Below, one piece after another: positions 8,181-11,646 of a stretch of 14,908 nucleotides of DNA. How positions within the stretch are numbered: position 1 is the first letter of the stretch; each line of letters begins with the position of its first letter. The notes beneath the pieces are model-generated. The model saw nothing but the letters and a program-made list of their open reading frames with translations. It had not been told where the DNA came from and did not search any database. The stretch spans positions 1-14,908 of the forward strand of contig UQJU01000031.1 of the NCBI GenBank assembly GCA_900541355.1. Reading direction: 5' to 3'. Both the position numbers and the translations under genes were made by a program. Origin of the DNA: Candidatus Avelusimicrobium fimicolum. Its GTDB lineage: Bacteria > Elusimicrobiota > Elusimicrobia > Elusimicrobiales > Elusimicrobiaceae.

Positions 8181-9371
8181 ATGGCAAAGGAAAAATTTTC
8201 CCGCAGCAAACCGCACGTGAACGTGGGTACGATTGGGCACGTGGACCACGGTAAGACGACGCTCACGACGGCAATCACGAAAGTATTGTCCAAAGAAGGC
8301 AAAGCCAAAGCGATGGCATACAGCGACATTGCGAAAGGCGGTGTAGTGCGTGATGCTTCCAAGATTGTAACGGTAGCGGTATCTCACGTAGAATACGAAA
8401 CAGACAAAAGACACTATGCGCACATTGACTGCCCCGGCCACGCAGACTATATTAAGAACATGATCACCGGTGCGGCGCAGATGGACGGCGCCATTTTGGT
8501 GGTATCCGCCGTTGACGGCCCGATGCCGCAGACCCGCGAACACGTATTGTTGGCCAAACAGGTAAACGTACCGAAATTGGTCGTATTCTTAAACAAAGTA
8601 GATTTGGTAGATGACCCGGAAATGTTGGATTTGGTAGAAGAAGAAATCCGCGACTTACTGGGCAAATATGAATTTGACCGTGATAACACGCCGATCATCC
8701 GCGGTTCTGCTTTGAAAGCGATTGAAGGCGATCAGAGCGAATTGGGCGAACCTTCTATTCACCGCTTGATGGATGCTTTGGATAGCTGGATTCCTGAACC
8801 GAAACGCGATACGGATAAACCGTTCTTGATGGCTGTGGAAGACGTATTCTCCATCACTGGCCGTGGTACGGTAGCGACCGGTAGAATTGAACGCGGTAAG
8901 GTACACGTGGGCGATCCGTTGGAAATCATCGGCTTCCGCGACACGTTGAACACGGTAGCGACCGGTATTGAAATGTTCCGCAAACTCTTGGACGAAGGTA
9001 TTGCTGGCGACAACGTAGGTATTTTGTTGCGCGGTATTGACAAGAACCAAGTAGAAAGAGGACAAGTATTGGCTGCTCCGAAATCGGTACATCCGCACAA
9101 ACACTTTATGGGGCAAGTGTATATCTTGAAGAAGGAAGAAGGCGGACGCCACACTCCGTTGACTCCTGGTTATAAACCGCAGTTCTATTTGAGAACGACG
9201 GACGTAACGGGTGAATTGTCCTTCAAACAGGATATGATTATGCCTGGTGATAACGCCGAAATTGAAGTGAAATTGATTACGCCTGTGGCTATGGAAGAAG
9301 GTTTGCGCTTTGCAATCCGCGAAGGCGGCCATACGGTAGGCGCCGGTGTTGTAACCAAAATTATTGAGTAG
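8181..9371 (+). CDS. tuf: Elongation factor Tu with an unusual switch I
   Basis: EF-Tu (396 residues) carries aminoacyl-tRNA to the ribosomal A site as a GTP complex. G1 is GHVDHGKT at 19-26, G3 is DCPGH at 83-87 (H87 equals E. coli catalytic H84 in mature numbering) and G4 is NKVD at 138-141. Domains II and III (about 210-396) are ordinary, ending GHTVGAGVVTKIIE. The oddity is switch I. Most bacteria have APEEKARGITI followed by the SHVEY block; here residues 50-65 read IAKGGVVRDASKIVTV before SHVEY, two residues longer, with RGITI replaced by KIVTV. The Mg-binding threonine survives as T64. Flanks align cleanly and the frame is intact, so this is not a frameshift. AGGAG at 8167-8171 precedes the ATG by 9 bases. 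By hand count about two thirds of Val codons are GTA, a stronger bias than in fusA. Stop is TAG. A strong terminator follows. Confidence 0.97.
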   Translation: MAKEKFSRSKPHVNVGTIGHVDHGKTTLTTAITKVLSKEGKAKAMAYSDIAKGGVVRDASKIVTVAVSHVEYETDKRHYAHIDCPGHADYIKNMITGAAQMDGAILVVSAVDGPMPQTREHVLLAKQVNVPKLVVFLNKVDLVDDPEMLDLVEEEIRDLLGKYEFDRDNTPIIRGSALKAIEGDQSELGEPSIHRLMDALDSWIPEPKRDTDKPFLMAVEDVFSITGRGTVATGRIERGKVHVGDPLEIIGFRDTLNTVATGIEMFRKLLDEGIAGDNVGILLRGIDKNQVERGQVLAAPKSVHPHKHFMGQVYILKKEEGGRHTPLTPGYKPQFYLRTTDVTGELSFKQDMIMPGDNAEIEVKLITPVAMEEGLRFAIREGGHTVGAGVVTKIIE

Positions 9372-9389
9372 TTTTACTGCTTAATGTGC

Positions 9390-9421
9390 AAAAAGGGGAC
9401 CGACTGTTCGGCCCCCTTTTT
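9390..9421 (+). terminator. Intrinsic terminator of the rpoBC-str-tuf unit
   Basis: The 5' arm 9390-9403 (AAAAAGGGGACCGA) pairs with the 3' arm 9408-9421 around a four-base CTGT loop, giving a 14-position stem with one A-C mismatch (9399/9412). The stem closes on an A-run/T-run, so it could act in both directions. It lies 18 bases after the tuf stop. Its T-tract runs straight into the -10 element of the next gene. Confidence 0.9.
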
Positions 9422-9429
9422 GTTATAAT
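9421..9429 (+). promoter_or_regulatory. Extended -10 promoter giving a leaderless mRNA
   Basis: TG-T-TATAAT at 9421-9429 is a perfect extended -10 element. No good -35 is seen; the expected place falls inside the tuf terminator stem. Transcription should begin about 7 bases after the hexamer, that is at or next to the A of the ATG at 9436. Confidence 0.65.
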
Positions 9430-9435
9430 ACAGAT

Positions 9436-9756
9436 ATGAAGAAATGTATTTTTATCTTGGTTTTTGCGTTGGTTTTATGTGCCTGTGGAACGAGCCATAA
9501 GCGGCATATGAACGAAGTTTTTGCGCACTATGTGGAACGCGTGCACGTCTCGTGCGAGGAAGACAGCCAATGCGTAGCCGTAATGAAATCTTGCCGTTAT
9601 CCCAAATGGGGCTATGCGGCTATTAACCGTATGGAACTGGCGGATTTTAACCGCGTGCGCGAGGCGGATTGGTACACCCGTTGCAAAAAACAGCCGGATA
9701 CTTCCCACATTAAGGCCGTCTGCCGTCAAAACCGCTGCGAAGTAGCAGAGCAGTAA
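9436..9756 (+). CDS. Small Cys-rich lipoprotein, 6-Cys member of a local family
   Basis: This is a 106-residue predicted lipoprotein of unknown function. A short positive N-terminus and hydrophobic core (residues 5-14) lead to a lipobox LCAC with C17 as the lipidated residue; the Cys at -2 is unusual. After it come exactly six cysteines: C40, C46, C53, C83, C96 and C101. With a constant offset of 6 these coincide with C46, C52, C59, C89, C102 and C107 of the protein encoded at 10243-10605, so the two are homologous despite low overall identity. Three disulfides are a reasonable inference for an exported protein. Start: the extended -10 box ends 6 bases before this ATG and there is no Shine-Dalgarno, so the transcript is probably leaderless; the next in-frame ATG (9508) would lose the signal peptide. 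It lies alone between the tuf terminator and its own terminator. I do not recognise a named family. Confidence 0.85.
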   Translation: MKKCIFILVFALVLCACGTSHKRHMNEVFAHYVERVHVSCEEDSQCVAVMKSCRYPKWGYAAINRMELADFNRVREADWYTRCKKQPDTSHIKAVCRQNRCEVAEQ

Positions 9757-9772
9757 ATTTCCATTTTACCAG

Positions 9773-9802
9773 AAAAATCCCGGCCTTATGACCGGGATTT
9801 TT
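9773..9802 (+). terminator. Intrinsic terminator after the first lipoprotein gene
   Basis: AAAAATCCCGG at 9773-9783 pairs perfectly over 11 bp with CCGGGATTTTT at 9792-9802, with an 8-base loop. The A-run on one side and T-run on the other make it usable in both directions, so it could also have ended the minus-strand gene remnant that stops at 9838. Confidence 0.88.
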
Positions 9803-9837
9803 GCAATACAGCCGATTAAATGCCCTTGCCTTATAAA

Positions 9838-9936
9838 TTACTGTACTTGGTAATACAAACTGCCCGGTGTAACAGGTTCCCCAAAGCGGGCACAGAATTT
9901 GCGGGAGGCCTCCTTGTCAGTTTTTGGAAAAAAGGC
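9838..9936 (-). pseudogene. Possible 3' remnant of a pilin-like gene
   Basis: The minus strand has a short open stretch of 32 codons ending in TAA at 9838-9840. It contains KEASRKFCARFGEPVTPGS and ends YYQVQ. A Cys followed by a Gly-containing turn and a YY near the C-terminus resembles the tail of the type IV pilin/pseudopilin-like proteins that are abundant in Elusimicrobiota; that resemblance is from memory and weak. Upstream in this frame there is a stop at 9937-9939 and no pilin N-terminal helix, so if real it is only a broken end. The bidirectional terminator at 9773-9802 lies just past its stop. It overlaps the inverted repeat. It could equally be chance coding potential. Confidence 0.25.
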
Positions 9937-9945
9937 TCATAAAAA

Positions 9946-10018
9946 ACGGCTGCCTATCTTGCGCCAGAGCAAGTGCCGCAAGTATAAACAGCCGTAGTCT
10001 GCCGCCAAAAAGGCGGCA
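9946..10018. repeat. Two consecutive hairpins inside the lipoprotein gap
   Basis: First hairpin: ACGGCTG 9946-9952 with CAGCCGT 9989-9995 (7 bp), enclosing CTTGCG 9958-9963 with CGCAAG 9977-9982 (6 bp). Second hairpin: TGCCGCC 10000-10006 with GGCGGCA 10012-10018 around an AAAAA loop (7 bp). The loop of the first holds CCAGAGCAAGT (9964-9974), perfectly complementary to ACTTGCTCTGG at 10086-10096, so a long-range pairing or an alternative fold is possible. No open frame of note runs through it. Confidence 0.5.
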
Positions 10019-10075
10019 AACATTCAGCCCAAGAAAAAGGGGTTATAAGGCCCTTTCCCTTGCGCATTTGATCGG

Positions 10076-10143
10076 CTGTTTTTGGACTTGCTCTGGATTA
10101 CGTTCGTAATGCCTCCGTGTTCTTCACACGGTTCCAAAAACAG
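10076..10143. repeat. Three-way-junction-like inverted repeat
   Basis: CTGTTTTTGGA at 10076-10086 pairs perfectly (11 bp) with TCCAAAAACAG at 10133-10143. Enclosed are two further hairpins: ATTACG 10097-10102 with CGTAAT 10105-10110 (2-base loop, so better read as a DNA palindrome), and CCGTGT 10115-10120 with ACACGG 10126-10131 (loop TCTTC). The arrangement folds as a stem carrying two side hairpins. It could be a structured RNA, a DNA cruciform, or the end of a small repeat element. No T-tract follows, so it is not a classical terminator. Confidence 0.5.
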
Positions 10144-10202
10144 ATAAATTTTTATTTCTACAACATTTTAAGTATAACAAATTTAAACGTATTCTCCCAG
10201 TT

Positions 10203-10211
10203 TGGTATAAT
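10203..10211 (+). promoter_or_regulatory. Extended -10 promoter of the two-gene lipoprotein operon
   Basis: TG-G-TATAAT at 10203-10211 is a perfect extended -10 within the string TTTGGTATAAT, which recurs exactly before the S10 operon at 11152-11162. The -35 position is poor (TTAAAC near 10183). The region upstream is AT-rich. The start of transcription would be near 10218, leaving a leader of about 25 bases with AAGGAG at 10229-10234. Confidence 0.75.
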
Positions 10212-10242
10212 ATAGATAATCATTATATAAGGAGTCGCTCGT

Positions 10243-10605
10243 ATGAATATCAAATTAGCGGGCTTGTTGGGCATTGTTCTGTTGTCGGCGGGTTGTGCGG
10301 CCACGGAACAGGGGTATCAGCCCATTAACCCAAAAGCCAAAAACTATGCCGAAGCGTTGCGGTCGGCTGACAAATCGTGCCAAGTAGATGCGGATTGCAC
10401 CTCGGTCAACAAGGGTTGCTGCCTGTGCCACGGTAAAGAAGCGGTTAATAAAGCGGCCGCCAAAGCATTGAAATCCCGTTGGAATAAAGAATGCGCTGAT
10501 GGTGTATGCACCTTGGAAATGTGTTATGTGGAACTGAACACATCCTGCCAAAACGGGACTTGTGTGGGCACACCCAAGCCAATGAAGGACTATTTTGCCA
10601 GATAA
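10243..10605 (+). CDS. Small Cys-rich lipoprotein, 10-Cys family member A
   Basis: This is a 120-residue predicted lipoprotein of unknown function. The signal peptide (hydrophobic residues 5-16) ends in SAGC, with C18 as the lipid-bearing Cys. The mature part has ten cysteines: C46, C52, C59, C60, C62, C84, C89, C94, C102 and C107. Recognisable blocks are CQVDADC, KGCCLCHGKEAVNKAA and a C-terminal CQNGTC. Every one of the ten has a counterpart in the next gene at a constant offset of 4, so the pair are ungapped paralogues in the core. Five disulfides or a metal site are possible; the CC-x-C knot and absence of His clusters favour disulfides (inference). The start ATG follows AAGGAG (10229-10234) by 8 bases and a clear promoter at 10203-10211. 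The next gene starts 10 bases after its stop, so they form an operon. I cannot name the family. Confidence 0.9.
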   Translation: MNIKLAGLLGIVLLSAGCAATEQGYQPINPKAKNYAEALRSADKSCQVDADCTSVNKGCCLCHGKEAVNKAAAKALKSRWNKECADGVCTLEMCYVELNTSCQNGTCVGTPKPMKDYFAR

Positions 10606-10615
10606 GGAGAGATAA

Positions 10616-10963
10616 GTGAAAAAAATTCTAATTGTATTAGCCTGCGCCGCCGCATTGGGCGCTTGTGCTTCTTCCGGTGCAGGTATTAATGCCACTCCGG
10701 CCAAATTAACCAAAGCCGTTGCCGTGGCAGACAGAACCTGCCAAACGGATGCCGATTGTGTGGCCGTTCAAAAAGGCTGCTGCCCTTGCGCGGGCTTTGA
10801 AGCCGTAAATAAAACGGCGGCCGCCAAAGTTCAAAATGTGCTTGAAAAGGCCTGTGCCAATGCCGGTTGTACGCGCGAAGCCTGCTACACCCGCATTACT
10901 ACTGCGTGTGTAAACAATGTTTGCACGGGTAAACTGATTACCCCCAAAGCAGTGGCTTTTTAA
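10616..10963 (+). CDS. Small Cys-rich lipoprotein, 10-Cys family member B
   Basis: This is a 115-residue predicted lipoprotein, paralogous to the gene just upstream. The signal peptide ends in the classical lipobox LGAC, with C17 lipidated. The ten mature cysteines (C42, C48, C55, C56, C58, C80, C85, C90, C98, C103) match the upstream protein at constant offset 4, with shared blocks CQTDADC, KGCCPC, EAVNKTAA and a C-terminal CVNNVC. The start is GTG at 10616: AAGGAGA at 10604-10610, overlapping the upstream stop codon, is ideally placed, and this start gives a complete signal peptide MKKILIVL. Translation is probably coupled to its neighbour. The pattern suggests a tandem duplication, then divergence. 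It probably sits on the periplasmic face of a membrane; role unknown. Confidence 0.88.
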   Translation: MKKILIVLACAAALGACASSGAGINATPAKLTKAVAVADRTCQTDADCVAVQKGCCPCAGFEAVNKTAAAKVQNVLEKACANAGCTREACYTRITTACVNNVCTGKLITPKAVAF

Positions 10964-10980
10964 GGCAGAAACTTTATAAT

Positions 10981-11008
10981 GTGCCCGGCCTCCCGAAAAC
11001 AGGCCGGG
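10981..11008 (+). terminator. GC stem-loop after the lipoprotein operon (no T-tract)
   Basis: CCCGGCCT at 10984-10991 pairs perfectly with AGGCCGGG at 11001-11008, with a 9-base loop; G-T wobbles and a G-C extend it outward by three more positions. It begins about 18 bases past the stop of the third lipoprotein gene. There is no T-run behind it, so it is either a weak or factor-assisted terminator or a 3'-end stabilising hairpin. Confidence 0.5.
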
Positions 11009-11011
11009 TGC

Positions 11012-11050
11012 TGTATTGTAAAGCCCGACGGAGAAAGTCTTTACAATACA
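11012..11050. repeat. 12-bp perfect inverted repeat upstream of the S10 operon
   Basis: TGTATTGTAAAG at 11012-11023 is the exact reverse complement of CTTTACAATACA at 11039-11050, with 15 bases between. In an alternative pairing the loop closes further by GAC 11027-11029 with GTC 11037-11039 around GGAGAAA. The right arm contains TTTACA, the -35 of a candidate promoter, so the repeat is well placed to be an operator. It could also act as an RNA hairpin on read-through transcripts. Confidence 0.6.
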
Positions 11051-11068
11051 AGACGGATATTATACAAT
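11040..11068 (+). promoter_or_regulatory. Candidate upstream promoter of the S10 operon
   Basis: TTTACA (11040-11045), a 17-base spacer, and TACAAT (11063-11068) match the sigma-70 consensus at five of six positions in each hexamer. Transcription would start near 11075, about 209 bases before rpsJ. The -35 lies within the right arm of the inverted repeat 11012-11050. Confidence 0.5.
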
Positions 11069-11153
11069 ATATATAAGCGAATTTTAGGCGCTAGACAAAG
11101 AAACGAAATGGTGAAAAACGTGAGTATTTGTATAGCGCAAAAGCCCACTAATT

Positions 11154-11162
11154 TGGTATAAT
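11154..11162 (+). promoter_or_regulatory. Extended -10 promoter of the S10 operon
   Basis: TG-G-TATAAT at 11154-11162, inside the same 11-base string TTTGGTATAAT found before the lipoprotein operon. A -35 is not evident. Transcription would start near 11169 and give a leader of about 115 bases that includes the whole hairpin 11186-11243. Confidence 0.75.
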
Positions 11163-11185
11163 AAAATGTACTGAATTGGACGAAA

Positions 11186-11256
11186 GGCAGGAAATTCCAT
11201 ACCGGCTCGTCGGAGAAAGCGACCCGGGGGAGGAGTTTCTGCCGAATAATTTTTTT
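11186..11256 (+). promoter_or_regulatory. S10 operon leader hairpin with downstream U7 (putative attenuator)
   Basis: A single long hairpin can be drawn by hand. The base stem is 11186-11190 and 11192-11198 with 11232-11243 (12 pairs including one T-G, with G11191 bulged). Then comes an internal loop. CCGG 11202-11205 pairs with CCGG 11224-11227; after a CTC bulge, GTCG 11209-11212 pairs with CGAC 11220-11223, leaving a GAGAAAG loop. Six bases after the stem comes TTTTTTT (11250-11256), then the rpsJ Shine-Dalgarno at 11270-11274. Position and shape recall the S10 leader of E. coli, where L4 (encoded here at 12451) causes attenuation. Function here is inferred. The six-base gap before the T-run is longer than in a textbook terminator. 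Confidence 0.65.
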
Positions 11257-11283
11257 GTAAAAAACATTTAAGGAAAACCAAAA

Positions 11284-11628
11284 ATGGTAGAAAAAACAGA
11301 AAAAAAGGCGAAAGTATTGAGCCAAGAAAGAATCCGCATTAAATTGCGTTCTTACGATCACCGTATGTTGGACGCCTCGGTTTCCCGCATTGTGGAAACC
11401 GCACAAAAAACGGGCGCCATCGTGGCGGGTCCTGTTCTTCTCCCGGTTCGGATTAAGAAGTACACCGTACTTCGCTCTCCCCATACCGATAAAAAGAGCA
11501 GAGAACAGTTTGAAATGCGTATTCACAAAAGACTCATTGATCTGAAAAGTCCCACTTCCAAGACCGTTGACGAGTTGATGAAATTAGACTTGCCGGCCGG
11601 TGTGGATGTGGCAATCAAAAGCAACTAA
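11284..11628 (+). CDS. rpsJ: 30S ribosomal protein S10 (NusE)
   Basis: S10 (114 residues; usually 102-105) is part of the 30S head and, as NusE, joins NusB in transcription antitermination complexes. Recognised from RIRIKLRSYDHRMLDASV, the GPVLLPVRIKKYTVLRSPH loop region, KKSREQFEMRIHKRLIDL, and the C-terminal LDLPAGVDVAIKS. It carries roughly ten extra, lysine/glutamate-rich N-terminal residues ahead of the conserved start. The ATG at 11284 is preceded by TAAGGA (11269-11274) with 9 bases spacing, which supports this start. It is the first gene of the S10 operon, behind two candidate promoters and a structured leader. rplC follows after 18 bases. Confidence 0.97.
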   Translation: MVEKTEKKAKVLSQERIRIKLRSYDHRMLDASVSRIVETAQKTGAIVAGPVLLPVRIKKYTVLRSPHTDKKSREQFEMRIHKRLIDLKSPTSKTVDELMKLDLPAGVDVAIKSN

Positions 11629-11646
11629 CAGGAAACCTGATAGAAT

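Larger units (their letters stand above)
9806..10081. repeat. Diverged long inverted repeat filling the gap between lipoprotein genes
   Basis: CAGCCGATTAAATGC at 9809-9823 and GCATTTGATCGGCTG at 10064-10078 are inverted over 15 bases with a single T-G mismatch. Further in, GCCTTATAA at 9828-9836 matches TTATAAGGC at 10043-10051 perfectly, and CTTGG follows at the same distance in both arms (14 bases after the shared TTATAA), so the arms look like two diverged copies of one sequence in opposite orientation. The CAGCCG core recurs inside the element at 9989-9994 and, inverted, at 9947-9952. This may be a miniature mobile element or other dispersed repeat. No transposase is present. Confidence 0.5.

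Noticed and set aside
6850..8187. 445-codon open frame on the minus strand opposite fusA
   Set aside because: It mirrors fusA codons, has no recognisable domain, no ribosome site, and composition typical of an antisense shadow. The same holds for long minus-strand frames opposite rpoC (2545-3315, 3793-4647) and tuf (8655-9332).
8304..8393. Frameshift in tuf as explanation for the odd switch I
   Set aside because: Reading the other frames across this stretch did not restore the RGITI motif, the flanks stay in frame, and the altered residues still keep Thr at the right place, so the change looks genuine.
9904..9913. Perfect 10-base palindrome GGAGGCCTCC
   Set aside because: Short, without partner or promoter nearby, and can arise by chance inside the minus-strand open stretch.
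9820..9942. 40-codon + strand open frame
   Set aside because: It starts inside an inverted-repeat arm without a ribosome site; the opposite strand looks more protein-like, and neither is convincing.
9924..10109. 61-codon + strand open frame in the lipoprotein gap
   Set aside because: No ribosome site, Arg/Ser/Pro-rich nonsense-like composition, and it crosses several hairpins.
10109..10147. 12-codon mini-frame MPPCSSHGSKNR
   Set aside because: No Shine-Dalgarno, and its sequence is dictated by the palindrome and hairpin there. Worth remembering only as a tag if the repeat is multicopy.
9757..10242. CRISPR array, tRNA or transposase in the repeat-rich gap
   Set aside because: Repeats are inverted and unevenly spaced with no direct-repeat array, no tRNA cloverleaf with the usual T-loop GTTCRA, and no transposase reading frame.
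10979..11161. 60-codon + strand open frame between the lipoprotein operon and rpsJ
   Set aside because: It runs through the stem-loop, inverted repeat and promoters, has no ribosome site and no protein-like features.
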